A stretch of DNA of 64,000 nucleotides from PHAA01 sp022706565. Its GTDB lineage: Bacteria; Bacillota; Syntrophomonadia; Syntrophomonadales; Syntrophomonadaceae. Below the pieces are notes generated by a model that was given only the letters and a program-made list of their open reading frames with translations, made no database searches and was not told the origin of the DNA. Numbering within the stretch: position 1 is the first letter of the stretch; every line of letters begins with the position of its first letter. Made by a program: the position numbers and the translations under genes. Positions 1 through 7,547 of this stretch are shown piece by piece. The stretch covers positions 416,041-480,040 of the forward strand of contig JAXGLD010000003.1 of NCBI GenBank assembly GCA_040769385.1, read 5' to 3'.

Positions 1-934
1 CGTAAATGCTGGTGTAACCCAACGGTTGCCGCAGCACCCCCTCCACCAGGCGAACGGCCTGAATACGCCTGACTGGTATGGAGATCTGACGCCGCTGCAG
101 CAGTCCATAAACCATTTGCAGCCGATCACCGCTGCGGGTCAGGGTAAACCCGCCATATTTCAAGACCATTCCCAGCGCCGTAAGTAGCCACAAGGCCAAA
201 AGCGCGGGAACCACCAGGTAAATCAAGTTGGCCTGGTTCCAAATCCAGGCGAAATACTGCTCCCAATCCAATTGCAGCCCGATATCGTCCAGCAACGTAA
301 ATGCCCCGGAGAATACAGAAAGCACTAAACCCAGGGCGCCGCCGGAAGTGGCGCCAAACAGGAACAACTGGCTATTAGCAGCCCGTCTTAAAAACGCAGC
401 CGACAGATCTATAGCTTCAGCATCAGCTGTGGCATCAGTTGCGGTGACATTGCCAGCCAGGATTGGGCCGGCCTTCCGTGTCACCACTCCGCCGGGTACC
501 AACAACTCGTGCCGGAGGGCTTCGGCGTCTGCCGGGGTAAGCGCTGACAGTACCGCCTCCGGAGTTGAACCGCCGGCTGTTTCCACCTGTACGGCCACCA
601 GATTGAACAAACGGTGCCAAAGCCCCTGGTTCAAATCGATGGACTGGATGCGCTCGCGCGGAATCACGCTTCTTTTATGCACCAACACCCCGTGTTCGAT
701 CACCAGGGCGCCGTTTTCCACCCGATAGTTAAACCGGTACCAGGCTAGCACGCCCCATACCAGCAGCACCAGGACGATCACCGTCGCGGTGGCCAGCAGC
801 CAGGCCGGCGAATAGTCTCTCCGGGATATGGCAGCAATGAAATAAACCACCAGGGGCAAGAAGAATTCTTTTAACAATTTGAGCGAGCTTAAAAGAATGC
901 CCAGGGGGCGCAGGCGGCGGGGATCAGACAACAT
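1..934 (-). CDS. YdbT-like multi-PH-domain membrane protein (partial)
   Basis: Minus-strand frame open to the left edge, so the C-terminus is missing (about 311 codons visible). It starts MLSDPRRLRPLGILLSSLKL at an ATG that overlaps the end of the upstream YdbS-like gene by 11 nt, indicating translational coupling. A hydrophobic pair (around residues 20-60) is followed by a bacterial PH-like module (YRVENGALVIEHG, then VIPRERIQSIDLNQGLWHRL). A second transmembrane pair follows and a second PH-like module begins at the edge (ISIPVRRIQAVRLVEGVL). This arrangement is typical of the YdbT member of YdbS/YdbT pairs (bPH_2, formerly DUF304), membrane proteins of poorly known function. Family assignment is from the alternating motif pattern. 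Confidence 0.8.
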   Translation of the reverse strand, partial: MLSDPRRLRPLGILLSSLKLLKEFFLPLVVYFIAAISRRDYSPAWLLATATVIVLVLLVWGVLAWYRFNYRVENGALVIEHGVLVHKRSVIPRERIQSIDLNQGLWHRLFNLVAVQVETAGGSTPEAVLSALTPADAEALRHELLVPGGVVTRKAGPILAGNVTATDATADAEAIDLSAAFLRRAANSQLFLFGATSGGALGLVLSVFSGAFTLLDDIGLQLDWEQYFAWIWNQANLIYLVVPALLALWLLTALGMVLKYGGFTLTRSGDRLQMVYGLLQRRQISIPVRRIQAVRLVEGVLRQPLGYTSIY

Positions 935-1406
935 CGTCGGATACCCGGGCCAGGACCGCAATACGATCCCGGAGTTCATCGGCAGCGTCCTCAGCCAGGG
1001 CTGGGATCTGGTGGGTGCCGGCGGCGGTGGAAATGTCCACGGCGGCCAAACCATAACGGCGCATCAAGATACCCTGGGCGGTATCCACGTGCTGGATACG
1101 CGCTATGGGAATTAGGGTTCGTTTAATAAACCACACGCCTCTTTGCAGGTAAACTTCCTCACCGCTGACTTGGAAACGCCAGCGTTCCCAGCGCAGCCGG
1201 GGTAATATTGTCAACTCTAGCGCACCGTAGACCACGGCCGCCGCAATCGGCAGCCAGGCCAGCCAAGGCGTCCAACCAAGCGATCTGACCAGCAAGGCTG
1301 CCAGGCCATAGCCAACCGCCCCAAAGAGGAATGCTCTCAATATTCCGCTAATTCTCCACACATGTAAAATGCGCAAATCAATCCGCTCGCTGGGTTCGGA
1401 ACGCAA
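924..1406 (-). CDS. YdbS-like PH-domain membrane protein
   Basis: 160 residues. The N-terminal region has two hydrophobic segments (about 25-65), then one bPH_2 module: WRFQVSGEEVYLQRGVWF and TLIPIARIQHVDTAQGIL, the R-I-Q-H-V-D pattern typical of this family. It is followed without a gap by the YdbT-like gene, which it overlaps by 11 nt. YdbS/YdbT pairs are widespread in Firmicutes; in Bacillus they are linked to resistance to some antimicrobial compounds, but the molecular role is unclear. The N-terminal sequence MRSEPSERIDL gives an acceptable start behind a purine-rich AAGGAGG on the minus strand. Confidence 0.8.
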   Translation of the reverse strand: MRSEPSERIDLRILHVWRISGILRAFLFGAVGYGLAALLVRSLGWTPWLAWLPIAAAVVYGALELTILPRLRWERWRFQVSGEEVYLQRGVWFIKRTLIPIARIQHVDTAQGILMRRYGLAAVDISTAAGTHQIPALAEDAADELRDRIAVLARVSDDVV

Positions 1407-1533
1407 TCTAAAGTGTCCTCCTTAACATTCCGGGGACAACGGCCCACTCTCTGCACCTATAGTATTCCTAATACCGGCTCTTTCGACTCGAAATCCAGGC
1501 TGTTGCCTCACCATCCACATTATACACCCCTCC

Positions 1534-1562
1534 AATAACTTGGGGACAGGCCCTAAGTTATT
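1534..1562. repeat. Palindromic repeat family A, copy 1 (one mismatch)
   Basis: 29-nt imperfect palindrome with arms AATAACTTGGGG and CCCTAAGTTATT around ACAGG. It lies in the gene-free stretch 1407-1986 and is one of at least seven near-identical copies in this window. The stretch also holds a family B repeat, a promoter and a riboswitch. Confidence 0.9.
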
Positions 1563-1696
1563 TGCTGATGGAGCCTTCGCGGGGGGGAAAATGGAAGCGA
1601 CATAACTATCCGAGGCCAATCCGAAAAACACCCCAAAAGATCCCAAGATATAACCTTGGCTTTTCCCAAGGTCATTTCCCTAGTCTATCAAATGTT

Positions 1697-1721
1697 GTCA
1701 ACAACCCCGTCCCCGTGACAC
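1697..1721. repeat. Repeat family B, copy 1
   Basis: 25-nt element beginning GTCAACAACC and ending GTGACAC. Its central CCCGTCCCCG resembles the core of repeat families A and C. It is identical to two copies at 13991 and 14028. Here it is followed by a partial duplication of its own end (CCGTGACACGG). Confidence 0.85.
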
Positions 1722-1765
1722 CGTGACACGGTTTTCGTAACCGATAAGGACCCTTTTAACAATTG

Positions 1766-1797
1766 TTGATTAGAATTCCAGAGTAATTATGTATAAT
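1766..1797 (+). promoter_or_regulatory. Probable promoter of the SLH gene leader
   Basis: A perfect TATAAT (1792-1797) lies about 20 nt upstream of the c-di-GMP-II aptamer. The best upstream hexamer is TTGATT (1766-1771), 20 nt away, longer than ideal. The -10 is convincing by position and sequence, the -35 is weak. Confidence 0.5.
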
Positions 1798-1814
1798 GAT
1801 TATAAATACCATAT

Positions 1815-1898
1815 TTTAACGTGTTTGGAAGCGTTGAACCTAAAGCTGTAATTTGGACGCTTAAAGCTTTAGGGGAGCTAGTAGCGTAACCGGCCAAT
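1815..1898 (+). promoter_or_regulatory. c-di-GMP-II riboswitch aptamer
   Basis: The leader matches the known c-di-GMP-II consensus in order: GGAAGCGTTGA near 1827, TGTAATTTGGACGCTT around 1847-1862, a stem with arms ACGC/GCGT and AGCT/AGCT, then TAGTAGCGTAACCGGCC (1879-1895). The last block corresponds to UAGUAGUGCAACCGACC of the Clostridium acetobutylicum aptamer. The 3' end of the aptamer (CCGGCC) is also the 5' arm of the following terminator, so ligand-bound aptamer and terminator should be mutually exclusive, which predicts activation by c-di-GMP. That regulatory sign is inference. The controlled gene encodes an SLH surface protein. Confidence 0.75.
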
Positions 1899-1917
1899 AA
1901 TGGCCGGTTTTTGTTTT
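1890..1917 (+). terminator. Intrinsic terminator / riboswitch expression platform
   Basis: CCGGCC, loop AATAAT, GGCCGG, followed by TTTTTTGTTTT. The 5' arm overlaps the aptamer end. Confidence 0.8.
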
Positions 1918-1986
1918 AAGGGGGTGGATACGGGAGCAGAAGGTTTTATTATGGTGAAATCAAGACATCAGAGGGGGAGAAGCCAA

Positions 1987-3645
1987 ATGATCAAACTTCA
2001 TAGTATGAGAAAAAGATCGATATTATTGTTTACCATGGTATTCGTATTGACCATGATGTTGGTGCCCATGAGCGCGGCGGCTCAGACTATCTACCCTGAT
2101 TTGTCCGGTCATGAAGCCCAGGCGACGATTCAAGCCATGATAGATAAGGGATATGTGACGGGCTACGAGGATGGCACCTTCAAGCCGGACCAAAACATAA
2201 GCAGAGCAGAATTCATGGCGATGATCAGGAGCGCTTTTGGCGCAGAGATCCCCGCTCCCGTTGATCTCACCGGGGTAGAAGCAATGGCCTGGTATGTGAA
2301 TGCCTGGTCTGACGGGGACATCGGCAATGGAGAAATTGCTGGTGCGGAAAATCCGGTTACCAACGAAGAGGCGGCAGTGATATTCGCGCATCTGAAGAGT
2401 CTGGTGGCAGACGAAGCGGCGGCGGGCATATTCATTGACGCGGATTTGGCCAGTACCTGGAGCCGGGGGGCAATCGGCGCAGTATCCAAGGCCGGCATCA
2501 TGAAGGGTTATACCGATGGCACTTTCCGGCCGGATCAATTTATCAGCCGGGCCGAAGCCTCGACGGCACTGAAGGCCGCCCTGGAATACACAATGATCAA
2601 GCCGCTATTTATAGTAAACAATCACTTCAAGCGGGCACTGGATATCGAAGGCGTCGACATACTGGGCGAGTCCATTGTGGTCTTCCACAGCAACTTGGAA
2701 GGGGCCAAAATCACTTGGAACGGGGTGACCCTCGAGGGTGTCACCACCGTGCAGGGCACCAATGCCATAAACGTGCCCGCCTTCGTGCCGGGTGAAGTCA
2801 ATACCTTGTCCATCAGGAAACCCGGACATGGCTCGTTTAATGCCAGCGATATCGTTTGGGGTGAAACCGGTCCCCAGATCGTGAATGGCGATTTTGAAAC
2901 CGGCGACTTCGAGGGCTGGCAGGTTGAGATCACAGGCTCGTTCCCGCAGATACAGAGTGATACCGTGGCGGACGGTGTTTATGCTGCCTACCTTGGGGAC
3001 GGCGCTGAGGGAATGTACCCGGGCAATGGGGCAGCTGCCATCAGTCAGGCCATATCCATCTCGGAATGGGGTACGCCGTATTTAAATTTGGACTACCTGA
3101 TAAACGGTACAGATTACTACGATGTCGGTGGTGTGATCCTTAAGTTTGATGGCTTGAATATTTACATCGACGAAACCCTCTTAGCAGAAATTCGATCCAT
3201 TGATTCTTCCGGTTGGAAGAACGGCCAGTATGACTTGTCTGCTTACGCTGGTCAGGATGCCATGTTGACGATAAGTAGTTGGACAGCGGATGATCTTGAA
3301 CCGGTACACTATTTCGTCGATAATGTATCGCTTTCCTATGGGAGCGTAACCGGAGAAGCACCGACTCCGGTTAAAGTAACTGCAACCCCGATAAGGTATG
3401 GGCAGACTCTGTCAAATTCCATATTAAGCGGCACTTTCCTGGATCAAGACGGGAATGAGGTCAGCGGGACCCTGACTTGGCTGGAGCCTGATAAAACCGT
3501 GGATGGAAGCGGGGCTTACGTTTGTATCTTTACTCCCGATGACGACGGCAATTATCTGGTGGTAGCCAATACAGTCAAGGTTAATGCAGCCAAGGACAGG
3601 CATAAACGGACCAATATCAGAACAGTGGGCGGAACTGCCCACTAA
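1987..3645 (+). CDS. SLH-domain surface protein with carbohydrate-binding-like region
   Basis: The chosen ATG follows GAGGGGGAGA and gives MIKLHSMRKRSILLFTMVFV, a signal peptide with cleavage expected after MSAAAQ; 552 residues. SLH modules follow: IYPDLSGHEAQATIQAMIDK with GYVTGYEDGTFKPDQNISRAEF (about 30-75), a degenerate middle unit, and SKAGIMKGYTDGTFRPDQFISRAEA (about 165-200). Next comes a beta-rich region with NGDFETGDFEGWQ and a FVDNVSL ending, the pattern of a carbohydrate-binding jelly-roll (CBM4/9-like or DUF642-like), then a C-terminal Ig-like module (YVCIFTPDDDGNYL). The protein is probably bound to secondary wall polymer and exposed on the surface. It is monocistronic, between a c-di-GMP-II riboswitch and a terminator. 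No catalytic domain was recognised. Confidence 0.85.
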   Translation: MIKLHSMRKRSILLFTMVFVLTMMLVPMSAAAQTIYPDLSGHEAQATIQAMIDKGYVTGYEDGTFKPDQNISRAEFMAMIRSAFGAEIPAPVDLTGVEAMAWYVNAWSDGDIGNGEIAGAENPVTNEEAAVIFAHLKSLVADEAAAGIFIDADLASTWSRGAIGAVSKAGIMKGYTDGTFRPDQFISRAEASTALKAALEYTMIKPLFIVNNHFKRALDIEGVDILGESIVVFHSNLEGAKITWNGVTLEGVTTVQGTNAINVPAFVPGEVNTLSIRKPGHGSFNASDIVWGETGPQIVNGDFETGDFEGWQVEITGSFPQIQSDTVADGVYAAYLGDGAEGMYPGNGAAAISQAISISEWGTPYLNLDYLINGTDYYDVGGVILKFDGLNIYIDETLLAEIRSIDSSGWKNGQYDLSAYAGQDAMLTISSWTADDLEPVHYFVDNVSLSYGSVTGEAPTPVKVTATPIRYGQTLSNSILSGTFLDQDGNEVSGTLTWLEPDKTVDGSGAYVCIFTPDDDGNYLVVANTVKVNAAKDRHKRTNIRTVGGTAH

Positions 3646-3697
3646 AGGAGTAAAGTGCTGGTAATAGTAAACCAGCCGCATTATCGTTAAACGCAAT

Positions 3698-3732
3698 AAA
3701 CCCGGGGCTGGACAAACTGGCTCCGGGTTTTT
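3698..3732 (+). terminator. Intrinsic terminator after the SLH gene
   Basis: AAACCCGG and CCGGGTTT arms, with an inner GGCTGG/CTGGCT complement, followed by a T run. It separates the SLH gene from the nucleotide-sugar block. Confidence 0.85.
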
Positions 3733-3882
3733 GGTATCGTGGGAAAAAAGAGGAATTTTAGCAGATTGAAGCGTATTATATGATGGGGCAGTTGAAAATG
3801 TTGAACTGTTCCGCGATTGCCTGTCCAGAAGCGAGGAGACCGTCAGCAGCCTCCAGGAAATTTTCAGAGGGTGAGGGTTGAG

Positions 3883-4902
3883 ATGTTTAAAGGGAAAACC
3901 TTGTTGATCACCGGGGGTACCGGTTCGTTCGGCAACGCCGTGCTGCGCCGGTTCCTGGCTACCGATATCGGTGAGATCCGCATTTTCTCCCGCGACGAGA
4001 AGAAGCAGGACGATATGCGCAAGCTCTATCAAAACGACAAAATCAAGTTCTACATTGGAGACGTGCGGGATGTGGCCAGTGTGCGCAACGCCATGTTAGG
4101 GGTGGATTATATTTTCAGCGCGGCGGCTTTGAAACAGGTGCCGTCCTGCGAGTTTTTCCCCATGGAAGCGGTCAAGACCAATATTATTGGTACCGACAAC
4201 GTCATCACCGCGGCTATCGAGGCGGGGGTGAAGAAGGTGATCGGGCTGTCCACCGACAAAGCCGCCTATCCGATCAATGCCATGGGTATTTCCAAGGCTA
4301 TGATGGAGAAGGTGATCGTGGCCCGGTCGCGGACGGTGGCGCCGGAGAAAACCCTGATTTGCGCTACCCGCTACGGCAATGTGATGGCTTCGCGGGGCTC
4401 GGTCATCCCCCTGTTCGTGGAGCAGATCAAGGCCGGCCAGCCCCTGACCGTTACCGACCCGTCCATGACCCGGTTCCTGATGAGCCTGGAAGAGGCGGTG
4501 GAGCTGGTGGTGTTTGCCTTCCAGCATGCCCAGGCGGGGGACATCATGGTGCAGAAATCGCCGGCCAGCACCATCGGCGACCTGGCGCGGGCATTATTGG
4601 AGCTGTTCGAGGCGGACAATGAGATCAAGATTATCGGTACCCGCCACGGTGAGAAGCCTCATGAGACTCTGCTGACCAAGGAAGAGTACGTCAAGGCCGA
4701 GGACCTGGGCCGCTATTACCGGGTGCCGGCTGATCAGCGCGACTTGAACTATGATAAGTACTTCGTCGATGGCAGCGTGCAGTTGTCGCAGGCCAATGAA
4801 TATACCTCCAGCAATACCGAGCGGTTGGATGTGGAGGGAGTCAAGGCCAAGCTGCTGGAACTTGACTATATCCGCGAAGAGTTGGCCCATTGGAGGAGTT
4901 AA
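3883..4902 (+). CDS. capE: CapE/FnlA-type UDP-GlcNAc 4,6-dehydratase (5-inverting)
   Basis: 339 residues from the ATG behind GAGGGTGAGG; this start gives the canonical MFKGKTLLITGGTGSFGNAV Rossmann N-terminus. The dinucleotide motif is TGGTGSFG. The catalytic region STDKAAYPINAMGISK has Met-x3-Lys in place of the usual Tyr-x3-Lys, as in the FlaA1/CapE dehydratases. Enzymes of this group convert UDP-GlcNAc to UDP-2-acetamido-2,6-dideoxy-L-arabino-hexulose, the first step to UDP-L-FucNAc. It is followed directly by CapF and, after one dehydrogenase gene, by CapG, so the whole pathway is present. FlaA1/PseB-type dehydratases are close relatives; the neighbours favour CapE. Confidence 0.88.
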   Translation: MFKGKTLLITGGTGSFGNAVLRRFLATDIGEIRIFSRDEKKQDDMRKLYQNDKIKFYIGDVRDVASVRNAMLGVDYIFSAAALKQVPSCEFFPMEAVKTNIIGTDNVITAAIEAGVKKVIGLSTDKAAYPINAMGISKAMMEKVIVARSRTVAPEKTLICATRYGNVMASRGSVIPLFVEQIKAGQPLTVTDPSMTRFLMSLEEAVELVVFAFQHAQAGDIMVQKSPASTIGDLARALLELFEADNEIKIIGTRHGEKPHETLLTKEEYVKAEDLGRYYRVPADQRDLNYDKYFVDGSVQLSQANEYTSSNTERLDVEGVKAKLLELDYIREELAHWRS

Positions 4903-4903
4903 A

Positions 4904-6016
4904 ATGAAGATACTTGTCACCGGCGCGAATGGCTTTGTGGGTAAAAACCTGATCGCGGAGCTCCGCAATCGTGGTGAACATGAGATTTTGGCTTATGATA
5001 GCGATACCGGTGAGGCCCGGCTGCATGAGTTTGCCCGGGAGTGCGAATTTGTTTTTCACCTGGCCGGAGTCAACCGTCCTCAGGACAACAGTGAGTTTGA
5101 TACCGGCAACCGTGGATTCACGGCGGCATTGCTGGAGTTATTGCGGATAAACCGCAACTATTGCCCGCTGGTGTTGGCCTCCTCCACCCAGGCAGAACTG
5201 GACAATCCCTACGGCCGCAGCAAGAAGGCTGCCGAGGATGTGGTCTTTGCCCATGCCGCCGACTGGGGGGCCAAGGTGATGGTCTACCGTTTGCCCAACC
5301 TTTTCGGCAAATGGTGCCGACCCAATTACAACAGTGCAGTGGCCACCTTTTGCCACAACATCGCCCGCGGTCTGCCGATCCAGGTCAACCCCGACAATCC
5401 CGAAATATCGCTGGTTTATATTGACGACCTGGTTAGCGAATTCATGGCTGCTATACGCGGGGAGGAGTGCTGCCACCCGGACGGGTGCTGTTTCGTGCCG
5501 GAGGTCTATACCGTCCGACTTCATTATATAGTCGATCTGCTGCAGTCCTTCAAGCGCAGCCGGGTTGAACTGAGCGTGCCCGACCTGGCCGATCCGTTTA
5601 CCCGCAAGCTGTACAGCACTTATCTGAGTTATCTGCCCGAAGGCGAATTCTCCTATCCGCTCAAGATGAATGTCGATGGTCGCGGCTCGTTCACCGAGTT
5701 TATTCGCACCGCCGACCGGGGCCAGGTGTCGGTGAATGTCTCCAAACCGGGGATCACCAAGGGCAACCATTGGCACCACACCAAGAACGAGAAATTCCTG
5801 GTGGTGAGCGGCACGGGGCTGATTCGCTTCCGCCGCTTGGACGGGGACGAGGTCCTGGAGTACCGGGTCAGCGGTGAAAAGCTGGAGGTCGTGGATATAC
5901 CACCCGGCTATACCCATAACATCACCAACCTGGGTGAGACCGACCTGGTCACCATCATGTGGGCCAATGAAGCCTTTGACCCTGAGCGCCCCGACACCTA
6001 CTACCTGGAGGTATAA
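4904..6016 (+). CDS. capF: CapF/FnlB-type bifunctional reductase with C-terminal cupin
   Basis: 370 residues, starting 1 nt after the capE stop; the RBS GGAGG lies inside the end of capE. The N-terminal SDR domain has GANGFVGKNL (about 7-16) and YGRSKKAAED as catalytic YxxxK. The C-terminal about 115 residues form a cupin: GNHWHHTKNEKFLVVSG carries the metal-binding His residues. This SDR-cupin fusion is diagnostic of CapF, which reduces the CapE product after epimerisation at C3. The cytoplasmic reaction leads to UDP-L-TalNAc, the substrate of CapG. The family is about 370 residues long, so the gene looks complete. Confidence 0.9.
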   Translation: MKILVTGANGFVGKNLIAELRNRGEHEILAYDSDTGEARLHEFARECEFVFHLAGVNRPQDNSEFDTGNRGFTAALLELLRINRNYCPLVLASSTQAELDNPYGRSKKAAEDVVFAHAADWGAKVMVYRLPNLFGKWCRPNYNSAVATFCHNIARGLPIQVNPDNPEISLVYIDDLVSEFMAAIRGEECCHPDGCCFVPEVYTVRLHYIVDLLQSFKRSRVELSVPDLADPFTRKLYSTYLSYLPEGEFSYPLKMNVDGRGSFTEFIRTADRGQVSVNVSKPGITKGNHWHHTKNEKFLVVSGTGLIRFRRLDGDEVLEYRVSGEKLEVVDIPPGYTHNITNLGETDLVTIMWANEAFDPERPDTYYLEV

Positions 6017-6033
6017 GGGCGGAAATAACTTGC

Positions 6034-6062
6034 AATAACTTGGGGCCTGTCCCCAAGTTATT
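6034..6062. repeat. Palindromic repeat family A, copy 2
   Basis: Perfect arms AATAACTTGGGG / CCCCAAGTTATT around CCTGT, i.e. the opposite orientation to copies with ACAGG. It lies in the 146-nt gap between capF and the dehydrogenase. It contains an ATG-preceded open frame that falsely extends the next gene. Confidence 0.92.
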
Positions 6063-6105
6063 GACCCTCAAGTATTGGGGGGAATGTATCGGTGAGGAAG
6101 GAAAA

Positions 6106-6133
6106 CGAGGCAAAAGAACCGTCCCCGCGCCTT
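6106..6133. repeat. Repeat family C, copy 1
   Basis: GAGGCAAAAGAACCGTCCCC followed by a GCGCCTT arm, giving an imperfect stem of the GAGGC/GCCTC type. Related copies at 7500, 11432 and 13412. Confidence 0.75.
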
Positions 6134-6162
6134 GGTGGAGTATAGAGGAGGGAAGGATTGCA

Positions 6163-7497
6163 TTGAGCAGCGAGAACCGCAATTTATATGAGGATATTGT
6201 CGGCCGCCGGGAAAAGATAAGCCTGGTGGGGCTTGGTTATGTGGGCATGCCCATCGCGGTGTCATTTTCGAAAAAGGCTGAGGTAATCGGATTCGATATT
6301 AACCAGAGTAAAATCGAGCTGTACCAGCAGGGGATCGACCCTACCCGGGAGGTGGGCAATGAGGCGATCAAGGCTTGCAGCGTCGATTTTACCAGTGACG
6401 AAAGCCGGCTGCGGGAGGCGCGTTTTCATATTGTGGCGGTTCCCACTCCAGTCAATCCTGACCATACGCCGGACCTGTCTCCGGTGCTGGGGGCTAGCGC
6501 CATTCTGGGGCGCAACCTGGTGCCGGGCTCGATTGTAGTGTATGAATCCACTGTTTATCCGGGTGTCACCGAAGAACTGTGCGTGCCCATCCTGGAACGG
6601 GAGTCGGGCCTCAAATGCGGCCGCGATTTCAAGATCGGTTATTCACCGGAGCGGATAAATCCGGGGGACAAGGTGCACCGGCTGGAGACGATTGTCAAGG
6701 TGGTCTCGGGCATGGATGAGGAGACCCTGGACATCATCGCTAAGGTCTATGAATTGGTGGTGGAGGCGGGGGTGTTCCGGGCCGAATCCATCAAGGTGGC
6801 GGAAGCGGCCAAGGTGATCGAGAACTCGCAGCGGGATATAAATATTGCTTTCATGAACGAGCTGTCCATCATTTTTAATAAAATGGGGATAGATACCCGG
6901 GCGGTGCTGGAAGCGGCCGCTACCAAGTGGAATTTTCTGAACTTCACCCCCGGCATCGTGGGCGGGCACTGCATCGGGGTTGATCCCTACTATCTGACTT
7001 ACAAGGCGGAGCAGTTGGGCTATCACTCCCAGATAATCTTGTCCGGCCGGCGCATCAATGACGATATGGGCCGCTACGTTGCCGAGAATACCATCAAGAA
7101 CTTGGTTCGGGCGGACATACCAATCAAGAAGGCGCGGGTTGCCATCCTGGGCTTTACCTTCAAGGAGAACTGCCCGGATACCCGCAATACCCGGGTGATT
7201 GACATTTTCCGCGAGTTGAACGAGTATGGGATCGTGCCCCTGGTATTCGATCCGGTGGCCGATGCCGACGAGGCCCACCATGAATATGGGCTGCGGTTCA
7301 ATACTATTGATGATATCAAGGATGTCGACGCCTTGGTGTTGGCGGTGGCCCACGATGAGCTGCGGGAGTTGACCCGGGAAGGGCTGGACGGTTTTTTCAA
7401 AGACGTCCCCAACCACTGTAAAGTGGTGATCGATGTCAAAGGATTGCTCAACCGCAAGGAATACGAAGCGGCCGGGTACCAATACTGGAGACTATAA
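6163..7497 (+). CDS. UDP-N-acetylhexosamine 6-dehydrogenase (TviB/WbpO family)
   Basis: 444 residues from a TTG 10 nt after GAGGAGGG. Upstream in-frame codons come from repeats A and C and are not part of the protein. The NAD-binding motif GLGYVGMPIA is near residues 23-32. The catalytic Cys is Cys270 in GGHCIGVDPYYL, and the C-terminal UDP-binding domain has VAILGFTFKENCPDTRNT. The GGHCIGVDPYYL form and overall length fit the TviB/WbpO/CapL branch that oxidises UDP-GlcNAc or UDP-GalNAc to the uronate, not UDP-glucose dehydrogenase, which is encoded separately at 43614. Substrate choice between GlcNAc and GalNAc cannot be read from sequence alone. Confidence 0.87.
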   Translation: MSSENRNLYEDIVGRREKISLVGLGYVGMPIAVSFSKKAEVIGFDINQSKIELYQQGIDPTREVGNEAIKACSVDFTSDESRLREARFHIVAVPTPVNPDHTPDLSPVLGASAILGRNLVPGSIVVYESTVYPGVTEELCVPILERESGLKCGRDFKIGYSPERINPGDKVHRLETIVKVVSGMDEETLDIIAKVYELVVEAGVFRAESIKVAEAAKVIENSQRDINIAFMNELSIIFNKMGIDTRAVLEAAATKWNFLNFTPGIVGGHCIGVDPYYLTYKAEQLGYHSQIILSGRRINDDMGRYVAENTIKNLVRADIPIKKARVAILGFTFKENCPDTRNTRVIDIFRELNEYGIVPLVFDPVADADEAHHEYGLRFNTIDDIKDVDALVLAVAHDELRELTREGLDGFFKDVPNHCKVVIDVKGLLNRKEYEAAGYQYWRL

Positions 7498-7499
7498 TC

Positions 7500-7527
7500 G
7501 AGGCAATAGAACCGTCCCTATGCCTCG
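7500..7527. repeat. Repeat family C, copy 2
   Basis: GAGGCAATAGAACCGTCCCT followed by ATGCCTC; perfect GAGGCA/TGCCTC ends. It sits in the short gap before capG. Confidence 0.8.
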
Positions 7528-7547
7528 GTATGGAGGTTTTTTACAAG

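Noticed and set aside
228..728. Plus-strand frame of 166 codons
   Set aside because: Antisense to the YdbT-like gene, whose PH-domain motifs are clear on the other strand.
1422..1646. Minus-strand frame of 74 codons
   Set aside because: Most of it is a family A repeat and intergenic DNA; the GPVPKLL string is the repeat's translation, and there is no RBS.
5138..5917. 259-codon minus-strand frame opposite capF
   Set aside because: Shadow of a G+C-rich coding region; no domain match and no RBS, while capF has clear SDR and cupin motifs.
6643..7482. 279-codon minus-strand frame opposite the TviB-type dehydrogenase
   Set aside because: Shadow frame; the plus strand has catalytic Cys and NAD motifs.
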